From Flavobacteriaceae bacterium R38 (GTDB lineage Bacteria > Bacteroidota > Bacteroidia > Flavobacteriales > Flavobacteriaceae): a DNA stretch of 64,000 nucleotides. The notes beneath the pieces were generated by a model that saw only the letters and a program-made list of their open reading frames with translations, was not told the DNA's origin and did no database searches. Each line of letters opens with the position of its first letter. The stretch's first letter is position 1. The DNA is taken from positions 558,001 to 622,000 of the forward strand of contig WXYP01000003.1 of NCBI GenBank assembly GCA_009901575.1, written 5' to 3'. This document shows positions 36,110-43,632 of this stretch, piece after piece. A program made the position numbers and the translations under genes.

Positions 36110-37378
36110 TCACAAATCATATTGTTTAATTTTCCTGTAAAGTGTTCGCTCCGAGATTCCTAATTCGGCAGCGGCAGCCTTTCTTTTTCCTTTATTGCGT
36201 TCTAATGATTTTTTTATTAATTCTAATTCTTTATCGTGTAAAGATAGTGTTTCTTCTTCTTCAATTTCTTCGGCAAAGTGATATTTGTCATCCTGAATAA
36301 TCGGGGTTTGTACAGGAATTTGCGGAGTTTGCTGGATGGTTAAAGTTTCAGTAGAAGCATCCTGAGTTTCTTCATACGTTGTTACTTCTTCATCTCTGTA
36401 TATTTTTTGAATAAGTCCCTGATTTTCTTTCTGTACTTTTTCATTATTATCATTCCTCATTAATTCCAGCGTTAGCTTTTTAAGGTCATTTAAATCACTT
36501 TTCATATCAAAGAGTACTTTATATAAAATTTCCCTTTCATTGCTAAAATCGCTATCAGTTTTTGTGTTATCTATTACCGCCGGGAGATTAGAACCTGCAT
36601 TTGGAAGATAGCTTATTAATGTACTGGCACTGATAGACCTGTCCTGTTCCAGTACAGAAACCTGCTCTGCTACATTTCTCAATTGTCTGATATTACCACT
36701 CCACCTATGTTTTAATAAAATTTGAATGGCATCTTCCTGTAAACGAATGGAAGGCATTTTATATTTTTGAGCAAAATCTGAAGCAAATTTTCTGAATAAC
36801 AAGTGAATATCATCCTTTCGTTCCCTTAAAGGTGGCAGATTGATCTCTACAGTGCTTAAACGATAATAGAGATCTTCTCTGAATTTTTCTTTTTTAATCG
36901 CTTCAAACATATTGACGTTTGTAGCAGCGACAATGCGAACATCTGTTTTTTGAACTTTGGAAGAACCTACTTTAATAAATTCGCCATTTTCAAGAACCCT
37001 AAGCAAACGTACTTGTGTAGTTAATGGTAATTCTCCGACTTCATCTAAGAAAATAGTTCCGCCATCTGCTACTTCAAAATAACCACTTCGGGTAGAAGTA
37101 GCCCCGGTAAAAGCTCCTTTTTCGTGACCAAATAATTCACTATCTATGGTGCCTTCAGGAATTGCTCCACAGTTTACGGCGATGTATTTGCCATGTTTTC
37201 GATGTGACAGGGAATGGATTATTTTAGGAATACTTTCTTTACCTACTCCACTTTCTCCTGTAACTAATACCGATATATCTGTTGGGGCAACCTGTATACT
37301 TTTTTCTATTGCACGATTTAGTTTAATATCGTTACCGATAATTCCAAAACGTTGTTTAATAGCTTGTACAGATTCCAT
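36110..37378 (-). CDS. Sigma-54-dependent transcriptional activator without receiver domain
   Basis: 422 aa. The AAA+ domain starts almost at once (residues ~10-240): Walker A GESGVGKE, sigma-54 contact loop GAFTGA, Walker B FLDEVGEL. A long variable linker (about 265-375) precedes a Fis-type HTH (LGISERTLYRKIKQ). With no response-regulator or GAF domain, its activity must be set by partner binding or expression. It sits between miaB and lptE, a usual flavobacterial order. Confidence 0.93.
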   Translation of the reverse strand: MESVQAIKQRFGIIGNDIKLNRAIEKSIQVAPTDISVLVTGESGVGKESIPKIIHSLSHRKHGKYIAVNCGAIPEGTIDSELFGHEKGAFTGATSTRSGYFEVADGGTIFLDEVGELPLTTQVRLLRVLENGEFIKVGSSKVQKTDVRIVAATNVNMFEAIKKEKFREDLYYRLSTVEINLPPLRERKDDIHLLFRKFASDFAQKYKMPSIRLQEDAIQILLKHRWSGNIRQLRNVAEQVSVLEQDRSISASTLISYLPNAGSNLPAVIDNTKTDSDFSNEREILYKVLFDMKSDLNDLKKLTLELMRNDNNEKVQKENQGLIQKIYRDEEVTTYEETQDASTETLTIQQTPQIPVQTPIIQDDKYHFAEEIEEEETLSLHDKELELIKKSLERNKGKRKAAAAELGISERTLYRKIKQYDL

Positions 37379-37521
37379 GTATGTTTATTTAGGTTGTGTC
37401 TCAATTGTATGTCAAAGACAATACCAATGTTAAAAATGACAGTTTGTTTAATCCCTCATTGAGGATTGAATTCTCCAAAGACCAGTCTCGAAAATCAAAA
37501 TATTTTTTTCGGGAACATATT

Positions 37522-38991
37522 TCATGCTTGCCCCGAAATAGGTAATTGATTTTTAGAATACCCTACCGGTTCACCAATCAAAGTAGCAGAGGTACAATCC
37601 GTAATTTTTACATTTACAAATTCACCGATTTTGTAATTTTCTTTCCGAAATACAACTACGGTATTGTGCGGACTTCTGCCAGACCACTGCTCATCAGATT
37701 TTTTAGATGATTTTTCTATAAGTACTTCTACTATTTGTCCGACTTGTTTCTGTGTCCTGTAATGGCTATGCTCTCTTTGAAGGTCTACGATTTCCTGCAG
37801 ACGTCTTTTCTTGACTTCTTCAGGAACATCATCTTCCATTTTTCGAGCTGCGGGTGTTCCGGGCCTCTCAGAATATGAAAACATATATCCAAAATCATAT
37901 TTTACATATTCCATCAATGATAAGGTATCTTTATGATCTTCTTCAGTTTCTGTTGGGAATCCGGCAATTAAATCCTGTGAGATTCCACAATCTGGCATGA
38001 TCTCTCGTACTTTATCAATTAAAGCAAAATATTCTTCACGGGTATGTAAACGGTTCATTTCTTTTAAAATCCGATTACTTCCCGATTGTACAGGCAGATG
38101 AATGTGATTACAAATATTGTCATACTTGGCCATTACATGCAAGACATCTTCTGTCATATCCTGAGGATTCGAGGTTGAAAACCTGATCCTCATTTTTGGC
38201 TGGGCTTCGGCTACCAATGAAAGTAATGTTGTAAAAGTAACAGCGGTAGCTTTTTGCATCTCAGAAGCTTTGTCAAAATCTTTTTTTAACCCTCCGCCAT
38301 ACCATAGATAACTGTCAACATTTTGTCCCAATAATGTGATTTCCTTAAAACCTTGTTCCCAAAGTTCATTTACTTCTTTAATGATAGATTGAGGATCTCT
38401 GCTGCGTTCTCTTCCTCTTGTATAAGGAACAACACAAAAAGTACACATATTATCACATCCTCTGGTAATAGAAACGAGTGCAGTTACGCCATTACTGTTA
38501 AGGCGGACCGGAGCTATATCTCCATAAGTTTCTTCTTTAGAAAGAATAACATTTACAGCATTTCTCCCTTCGTCAATTTCCTGAACCAGATTAGGCAAAT
38601 CCTTATATGCATCCGGCCCTACAACCATATCTACAATTTTCTCTTCTTCAAGAAATTTGCTCTTCAAACGTTCTGCCATACATCCAAGCACCCCAACTTT
38701 CATTTGAGGATTAACTTTTCTCTTTACCCGATTGAATTTCTCCAGGCGTTTTCTAACAGTTTGTTCAGCTTTGTCCCTGATAGAACAAGTATTAACCAAA
38801 ACCAGATCTGCTTCTTCTAATTCCTGGGTAGTGTTGAATCCTTCTTTAGCTAAAATTGAAGCAACAATTTCACTATCAGAAAAGTTCATCTGACATCCAT
38901 AACTTTCAATATAAAGCTTACGATGATTAGTCGTTTTTTGATCTAAAACAAGTGTGTTTCCTTGTTTGTTCTCGTCTATAATTTTCTCCAT
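37522..38991 (-). CDS. miaB: tRNA-2-methylthio-N6-dimethylallyladenosine synthase MiaB
   Basis: 489 aa from ATG 38991; the frame runs 13 codons further upstream without matching the family. N-terminal UPF0004 domain with [10 protein letters not shown] and VLGCMAERL (first 4Fe-4S cluster), radical SAM domain with [10 protein letters not shown], then TRAM domain. It methylthiolates i6A37 of tRNAs reading UNN codons. Confidence 0.96.
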   Translation of the reverse strand: MEKIIDENKQGNTLVLDQKTTNHRKLYIESYGCQMNFSDSEIVASILAKEGFNTTQELEEADLVLVNTCSIRDKAEQTVRKRLEKFNRVKRKVNPQMKVGVLGCMAERLKSKFLEEEKIVDMVVGPDAYKDLPNLVQEIDEGRNAVNVILSKEETYGDIAPVRLNSNGVTALVSITRGCDNMCTFCVVPYTRGRERSRDPQSIIKEVNELWEQGFKEITLLGQNVDSYLWYGGGLKKDFDKASEMQKATAVTFTTLLSLVAEAQPKMRIRFSTSNPQDMTEDVLHVMAKYDNICNHIHLPVQSGSNRILKEMNRLHTREEYFALIDKVREIMPDCGISQDLIAGFPTETEEDHKDTLSLMEYVKYDFGYMFSYSERPGTPAARKMEDDVPEEVKKRRLQEIVDLQREHSHYRTQKQVGQIVEVLIEKSSKKSDEQWSGRSPHNTVVVFRKENYKIGEFVNVKITDCTSATLIGEPVGYSKNQLPISGQA

Positions 38992-39063
38992 AATATCATC
39001 TCCAAAAAAGAGGAGACAAAGATAAATCAAAATTGCGAGCTGTCAAAGTGGCAGGTTGGTGTT

Positions 39064-39591
39064 TTAATTGAAGTTATATTTATCAGAATGTAATCTTTTT
39101 AAAATTAGCTTTATTTGCCCTTGATGCCTGATTTCATCATCTATCAGATGCCTGAGCATATAATAATGATTTCCTGTATTTTCGCCTAGGGGTGTAGCAA
39201 CATCTTTAAATAACCATTCATCATTTAGAGATTTAAGCTCATGAAGTGTGTGCTTTCTAATTTTTTTCAAATCATTGATATAGTATTCTAAATCATTTCC
39301 ATGAACCATTCTTTTATGCATCATAAATGGAGCCCCACCAATATATTTTTTATATTCTTCTTCACTTATTTGCCTTTTTAAGATATAGTTTAATTGAAAT
39401 TTGAATTCTGTGATAGCAAAATGTAAAAGAAGAGTGCCTATGCTATTACTGTGTTTGTCAAAATTATAATCTAAATCTGTTTTGGAAAGATTCTCTGTTA
39501 AAGCATAAGTAATACTTCTTGAGATTTCCATTTCACAAACTAATATTCCAATTTGATAATCATAGTTTTTGTGAGAAATAATTCGGTTCAT
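39064..39591 (-). CDS. DinB/DUF664-like four-helix protein
   Basis: 175 aa. Helical, with His residues in SIGTLLLHFAITEF, NHYYMLRHLIDDEIRHQGQI and the RMVHG loop, placed as the metal triad of DinB-fold proteins. The family includes thiol-dependent and putative metal enzymes; no substrate is readable. The codon use is A+T-rich like the peptides beside it. It ends an intergenic stretch after miaB. Confidence 0.78.
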   Translation of the reverse strand: MNRIISHKNYDYQIGILVCEMEISRSITYALTENLSKTDLDYNFDKHSNSIGTLLLHFAITEFKFQLNYILKRQISEEEYKKYIGGAPFMMHKRMVHGNDLEYYINDLKKIRKHTLHELKSLNDEWLFKDVATPLGENTGNHYYMLRHLIDDEIRHQGQIKLILKRLHSDKYNFN

Positions 39592-39623
39592 TCTGTTATA
39601 AAATAATCTTTAGTGAATAAGTT

Positions 39624-39660
39624 AAAAGCACTTCTATTCTATATAGAAGTGCTTTTGCTT
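39624..39660 (-). terminator. Terminator of the minus-strand peptide pair
   Basis: AAAAGCACTTCTAT (39624-39637) pairs with ATAGAAGTGCTTTT (39643-39656). It lies just beyond the stop of the 67-aa peptide and before the DinB-like gene. It can work in both directions. Confidence 0.8.
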
Positions 39661-39664
39661 TTTA

Positions 39665-39868
39665 TTAACCGCATCTAACGACTCTGGAGTTGAAATCGTC
39701 TGTCCCTTCTGACCATGGGCAATTTCCATCAAATGAAAATATTCTGTCATGCTCTAGTTGTTCTAACATACACACCCTGTCATTAGACCCTCCTCCATTT
39801 ATAATATTGCTTCTTACGACAGAAACTTTCTGCTTGTTTAGAGATAGTTTAAAATTCTTTTTTTTCAT
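39665..39868 (-). CDS. GG-leader precursor peptide (lanthipeptide-like leader), 67 aa
   Basis: The leader MKKKNFKLSLNKQKVSVVRS ends in NIINGGG. The Lys-rich MKKKxxKLSLxKQK pattern resembles flavobacterial class I lanthipeptide-type leaders. The core has three Cys and the motif CPWSEGTDD, which recurs in the next peptide (39925-40143). Second gene of a minus-strand pair; no modifying enzyme is adjacent. Exported or modified peptide is inferred. Confidence 0.75.
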   Translation of the reverse strand: MKKKNFKLSLNKQKVSVVRSNIINGGGSNDRVCMLEQLEHDRIFSFDGNCPWSEGTDDFNSRVVRCG

Positions 39869-39924
39869 TTTTTAAATGTTTAATTATTAAAAATGTTTTT
39901 TGTAGAAAACAAAATCTGATTCTA

Positions 39925-40143
39925 TTATACACTTATGTTATCTATATCGTCAGTCCCTTCAGACCATCTGCATTCTATGTCAAAAGAAGTGAGAGGGCAT
40001 AAATTAAGCTTACTTAAACAGTTGTAAGTATGTGGACAGTGATTAGATTGACAATGATGATCTGTTCCTCCAGTTATGGCTCTACTCTGAATGCTGGATA
40101 TTTTCTGTTTTTTTAGTGACAATTTGATATTCTTTTTTTTCAT
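39925..40143 (-). CDS. GG-leader precursor peptide (lanthipeptide-like leader), 72 aa
   Basis: Leader MKKKNIKLSLKKQKISSIQS, ending in AITGG. The core has five Cys and three His-rich positions (DHHCQSNHCPH) and ends with CRWSEGTDDIDN, sharing WSEGTDD with its neighbour. First gene of the pair and divergent from the TPR-AraC regulator; 228 bp separate them and hold inverted repeats. Modification, export and function are unknown. Confidence 0.76.
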   Translation of the reverse strand: MKKKNIKLSLKKQKISSIQSRAITGGTDHHCQSNHCPHTYNCLSKLNLCPLTSFDIECRWSEGTDDIDNISV

Positions 40144-40172
40144 GATTTACATATTAAAGAATTAATAATTTC

Positions 40173-40194
40173 GGTTACTATTTATTTAGTAACC
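40173..40194 (-). promoter_or_regulatory. Inverted repeat before the minus-strand peptides
   Basis: GGTTACTA (40173-40180) pairs perfectly with TAGTAACC (40187-40194) around a 6-nt loop, 30 bp upstream of the 72-aa peptide start. It may be an operator or a leader hairpin. Confidence 0.4.
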
Positions 40195-40275
40195 TTAATA
40201 AAGTTTATTTTTCAATTTTTCACTAGTGATAGCATAAATTTAAAACACAACATAAAGCATTTCAAATAGATGGTA

Positions 40276-40316
40276 TCTTCATTTATAAACGAAGACATAG
40301 ATTTATAAATGAAAAG
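40276..40316 (+). promoter_or_regulatory. Operator-like palindrome before the TPR-AraC regulator
   Basis: TCTTCATTTATAAACGAAGA (40276-40295) differs by one base from the perfect palindrome at 42114-42133. A second partial copy with the same ATTTATAAAT centre lies exactly 20 bp on (40301-40310) and keeps the GAAAAG side. The shared site suggests autoregulation. Confidence 0.6.
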
Positions 40317-40401
40317 TTGTTCTTATTTGTATAGAAAGGTTTTCCCGTAAAAGATATGCTTATTTAAAACAATGTTATATTTGTTTTCTATTCTAATTGC
40401 T

Positions 40402-42087
40402 ATGATTTTTAAGAAACTATTGCCTTGGATATTCTTATTTAATATCACTAGTTTGTGCTATTCACAAGAAGCTTCTTTTAAAATACCCGATTCTCTAAAA
40501 CAAAAAACATATAGTGAATTAATAAGAGATATAAATAATTCTTCAAAATTGCATGAAGAAGAGGTATATGCTCATGCATATTTACAAAAGGCAAAAAATG
40601 AAAAAGATACACTGTCTATAGCTGAGGGTTTCCAGATTTATACATTGATTTATGACGACGATAGAGTTTTACAATATGCAGATAGTATTGTTGAAATGAC
40701 AAAAGAAGATCCTAATGCATTTTATCCAGCTACAGGATACCTTGTTAAAGGAATACATTACTATGGACAACGAAACTTTATAAATGCCTTAGATAATTAC
40801 CTACTAGCTAATAAGTATGCTAATGAATATAAGAATGAACAATTGTTTTACAAAAGTAACTATAGTATAGGTATCTTGAAGGATAGAATAGGGGAATATG
40901 AAGAATCTATAAGTATTCATCGTAAGAATTATAATTATGCAAAAAAGAATATTGATTTTATTGATGAGGATGATTACTTGGTTGGTGTATTTGCTTTAGC
41001 AAGTGCATTTATGTATTTAAAAGATTTAGACTCTGCTTCATATTATAATAGATATGGTTTTAAAGAGGCAAATAGATTAAATAATGATCTTAAAAATATT
41101 TTTGTATTAGGAGAAGGAATCACGCAGTTTTATAAGAAAAATTATAACCTTGCTTTTGATAGTATCAATAAGGCTCGTTTGTATTTAGAAGAGAGAAATG
41201 CGAAGCCTAATATGGCTATGGCTTATTATTATTTGGGAAAGATTTCTGAGGCTATTGATGAAAAAGAAGAAATGGTATGGTATTTAAAAAAAGTAGATAC
41301 TATATTTCAAGAAACCAGGGATATTTTTCCTAGAACCAGAGATACATATAATTTGTTGACAAATTACTACAGGGGAAAAAGTGATTTGGAGCAACAGTTG
41401 GTTTACATTCAGAAATTAATTGAAGTAGATAGTGTTTTAAATAGTAATCATATATACCTAAGTAAAAATATTATTGAAAAATATGATGTTCCTAAATTGA
41501 TCAACGAAAAAGAAGAGTTAATTAAAGTTTTAAAGAAAGATAAGAACTCGTTAGGGACAGTTATTTTAATAGTGTCTAGTGTTGCATTAATAATTGGTTT
41601 TTGGTTGTATAGGAGGCAACGGATTTTCAAGAAAAAATTTGAAGTGCTTTTAGAAAAAAATAATGAAGTTATAAGTTCAAAAAAATCGGATCTAAATCCG
41701 TTAAAAGAAACTATAGACGTTCCGTTAGAAATCGCTGAAGATATTTTGCAGGAATTACAAAAATTTGAAAAAGAATATAATTATACAGATACTTCGATTA
41801 CATTAAGCTCTTTAGCAATATCTTTTAAAACAAATACGAACTATTTATCTAAAACAATTAATTTTTATAAAGGAAAAAGTTTTCCATTATATTTAAATGA
41901 ATTAAGAATTCAATATGCTTTAGAAAAATTAAAAACAGATGCATTATTTAGAAAATATACTATTAAGGCAATTGCTAATGAAACAGGATTCAAAAGCCCT
42001 GAAACTTTTTCTAAGTTTTTTTACAAATTGACAGGTGTATATCCTTCATATTTTATAAAACAGATGGATAAACTTGAAAGAGTATAA
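40402..42087 (+). CDS. Membrane TPR sensor with cytoplasmic AraC-type DNA-binding domain
   Basis: 561 aa from ATG 40402; an in-frame ATG at 40372 adds ten residues before the signal peptide. Order: signal peptide (ends near SLCYS), about seven TPR-like helix pairs (~30-370) placed outside the membrane, one membrane helix (~384-403), a linker and an AraC/HTH_18 domain (~465-555) with ITLSSLAISFKTNTNYLSK and IKAIANETGFKSPETFSKFF. External TPRs could bind a peptide or protein and signal to DNA. It is flanked by three GG-leader peptide genes and shares an operator motif with one. A+T-rich against its flanks. Confidence 0.88.
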   Translation: MIFKKLLPWIFLFNITSLCYSQEASFKIPDSLKQKTYSELIRDINNSSKLHEEEVYAHAYLQKAKNEKDTLSIAEGFQIYTLIYDDDRVLQYADSIVEMTKEDPNAFYPATGYLVKGIHYYGQRNFINALDNYLLANKYANEYKNEQLFYKSNYSIGILKDRIGEYEESISIHRKNYNYAKKNIDFIDEDDYLVGVFALASAFMYLKDLDSASYYNRYGFKEANRLNNDLKNIFVLGEGITQFYKKNYNLAFDSINKARLYLEERNAKPNMAMAYYYLGKISEAIDEKEEMVWYLKKVDTIFQETRDIFPRTRDTYNLLTNYYRGKSDLEQQLVYIQKLIEVDSVLNSNHIYLSKNIIEKYDVPKLINEKEELIKVLKKDKNSLGTVILIVSSVALIIGFWLYRRQRIFKKKFEVLLEKNNEVISSKKSDLNPLKETIDVPLEIAEDILQELQKFEKEYNYTDTSITLSSLAISFKTNTNYLSKTINFYKGKSFPLYLNELRIQYALEKLKTDALFRKYTIKAIANETGFKSPETFSKFFYKLTGVYPSYFIKQMDKLERV

Positions 42088-42113
42088 CTAATTTAACAAT
42101 AGTGTTCTAAAGG

Positions 42114-42133
42114 TCTTCATTTATAAATGAAGA
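42114..42133 (+). promoter_or_regulatory. Perfect 20-bp palindromic operator before the 73-aa peptide
   Basis: TCTTCATTTATAAATGAAGA is exactly self-complementary. It ends 9 bp before a TTTG (42143-42146) that is followed after 20 nt by TAGTTTAG (42167-42174), a near -7 box. An activator bound here would be just upstream of -33. The same motif with one change lies before the regulator gene. Confidence 0.65.
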
Positions 42134-42142
42134 TAATTGTGG

Positions 42143-42174
42143 TTTGTTATGTTAATGAATAAATTCTAGTTTAG
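42143..42174 (+). promoter_or_regulatory. Putative promoter of the 73-aa peptide
   Basis: -33 TTTG at 42143-42146, 20-nt spacer, -7 TAGTTTAG at 42167-42174 (one mismatch to TAnnTTTG). The start codon is 28 bp after the -7 box. Confidence 0.45.
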
Positions 42175-42202
42175 AAATTCTAACAGTAAAAATTTAAAAA
42201 TT

Positions 42203-42424
42203 ATGAAGAAATCAAAAAAATTAGATTTGAAAAAGCTACGAGTTGCTAAATTAAATAAAGTATATTCAATAATAGGAGGTACAGGGGGAGACGGAGACGC
42301 ATCAATAGATGAAGGAACAACTGGAGATGGAGGTGGAGTTACAACTTCAGATCCTTTAAACCCGAAGAAACCAATTTGTTTAAAAACCTCAAAGGAAAAG
42401 GTTTCTGAAATTATATGCTATTAA
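42203..42424 (+). CDS. Class I lanthipeptide-like precursor, 73 aa
   Basis: The leader MKKSKKLDLKKLRVAKLNKV ends in SIIGG. The KKLxLKKxxVAKLN pattern is the form annotated as class I lanthipeptide leader in flavobacteria. The core is Gly/Asp/Thr/Ser-rich with only two Cys, both near the end (PICLKTS and EIICY), and many Ser/Thr that could be dehydrated. No LanB, LanC or LanT-like gene is in the window, so maturation would need distant enzymes. It is controlled from a palindrome shared with the regulator just upstream. Confidence 0.75.
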   Translation: MKKSKKLDLKKLRVAKLNKVYSIIGGTGGDGDASIDEGTTGDGGGVTTSDPLNPKKPICLKTSKEKVSEIICY

Positions 42425-42462
42425 TTTTTTAAGAATATCTTAGTCAATAACATTTGTAGAAT

Positions 42463-42498
42463 AAAACTATCTTGAATTTACTTTTGAGGTAGTTTTTT
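42463..42498 (+). terminator. Terminator of the 73-aa peptide
   Basis: AAAACTATCTT pairs with GAGGTAGTTTT (two G-T pairs) and is followed by TTTT. It lies 39 bp after the peptide stop. Confidence 0.6.
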
Positions 42499-42605
42499 AA
42501 TTAAAATATAAAACATGCTTTCTTCTTAAAAAAGAATATTAATAACGCTCTATTTATAATCTTTTAAGTTAAATTTTAAATTATCTAGAATTAAATTTCA
42601 TTTCT

Positions 42606-43556
42606 TTGAAAAAAATTGACTTTAAAGAAAAAACATTGCGTTACTTTTTTTATCTAATTCTTTTCCTCTTTTCATTTCAACCTGTATTTGCCCAGGAAGA
42701 GCCTAAAAATTCGATTGCAATCAGGCATGATAATGATTTCTTTTTAGGAACAACAGATCGGTACTATTCATTTGGTAATTTTATAGATTACAGAAGAAGA
42801 TTATCTTCTGATTTTATATTCAGGAAGAGAGAGGATAATTCTTTACAGCTCAACTTTTCATTAAGTCAACAAGGTTTTACCCCGGATCAACAAGATGAAA
42901 TTGAAGTGGAAGTGTTTGATTATCCGTTTTCAGGATGGCTGTCGTTATCTTCTGAAATAGTTAGTGCTACTGAAAAAAATGCAATAAAGTTAAAATTAGA
43001 ATTGGGGGTTACAGGAGATGCTTCTTTAGCAGGACAGCTTCAGCAATGGTATCATGACTTTTTAAATATAGGAGACCGCCCAACCTGGGTGGCACAAATT
43101 CCGGGAGCCTTTTTAGTTAACGTTCAGGGAAATTACACAAGAGAATTTGCGCTATCAGAGCATAAAAAAACGTTCTTAAGTTTTTTGACTAACGGATCTC
43201 TCGGAATAAAAGATATCTTTTTGGAACAAGAAGCATTATTTTCATTTGGGAGTAGAAATCGACTTCATAAATCTGCACTATATAATTTTATCGGAAACAG
43301 AAAACAGGAAATATACGGTTATGCCGCAATAGGATATAGGTATGTAGCACATAATTTATTAATAGAAGGAAGCTTGTTTAATGATGATGCGCCTTTTACC
43401 CTGGATGCAAAAAACAATCTTTTTAAGGCTCGTTTTGGAGGTAGTTTCAGGCTTAACCAAAATATTATAAAAATTGAATATCAGTTTAATACGGCAGAAA
43501 CCTCATTGTCGAGAAGTCACAATTTTGTATCGGTTGTTTTTGAGCGGAATTTTTAA
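42606..43556 (+). CDS. LpxR-like lipid A deacylase family outer-membrane protein
   Basis: 316 aa from a TTG start (no ATG or GTG fits). Signal peptide ending PVFAQE. The family block IRHDNDFFLGTTDRYYSFGN gives the Asn/Asp catalytic-site region of LpxR, and the rest is a beta-barrel with aromatic C-terminal Phe (FERNF). LpxR removes the 3'-acyloxyacyl chain of lipid A in other bacteria; here the reaction is inferred. 181 bp separate it from the peptide gene. Confidence 0.84.
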   Translation: MKKIDFKEKTLRYFFYLILFLFSFQPVFAQEEPKNSIAIRHDNDFFLGTTDRYYSFGNFIDYRRRLSSDFIFRKREDNSLQLNFSLSQQGFTPDQQDEIEVEVFDYPFSGWLSLSSEIVSATEKNAIKLKLELGVTGDASLAGQLQQWYHDFLNIGDRPTWVAQIPGAFLVNVQGNYTREFALSEHKKTFLSFLTNGSLGIKDIFLEQEALFSFGSRNRLHKSALYNFIGNRKQEIYGYAAIGYRYVAHNLLIEGSLFNDDAPFTLDAKNNLFKARFGGSFRLNQNIIKIEYQFNTAETSLSRSHNFVSVVFERNF

Positions 43557-43604
43557 AAATGATCTATTTTTTTAGATGTTCCGATAGAAATTATTAAAAT
43601 CTGT

Positions 43605-43612
43605 TACTTTTG
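43605..43612 (+). promoter_or_regulatory. topA -7 box
   Basis: TACTTTTG fits TAnnTTTG exactly, 20 bp before the topA start codon. No TTG at -33 is obvious. Confidence 0.5.
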
Positions 43613-43632
43613 TATTCTTAAAAAAAGCATTT

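Noticed and set aside
42203-42424. Calling the 73-aa peptide a proven lanthipeptide
   Set aside because: Leader pattern fits, but no LanB/LanC is in the window and the core has only two Cys, so it is left as lanthipeptide-like.
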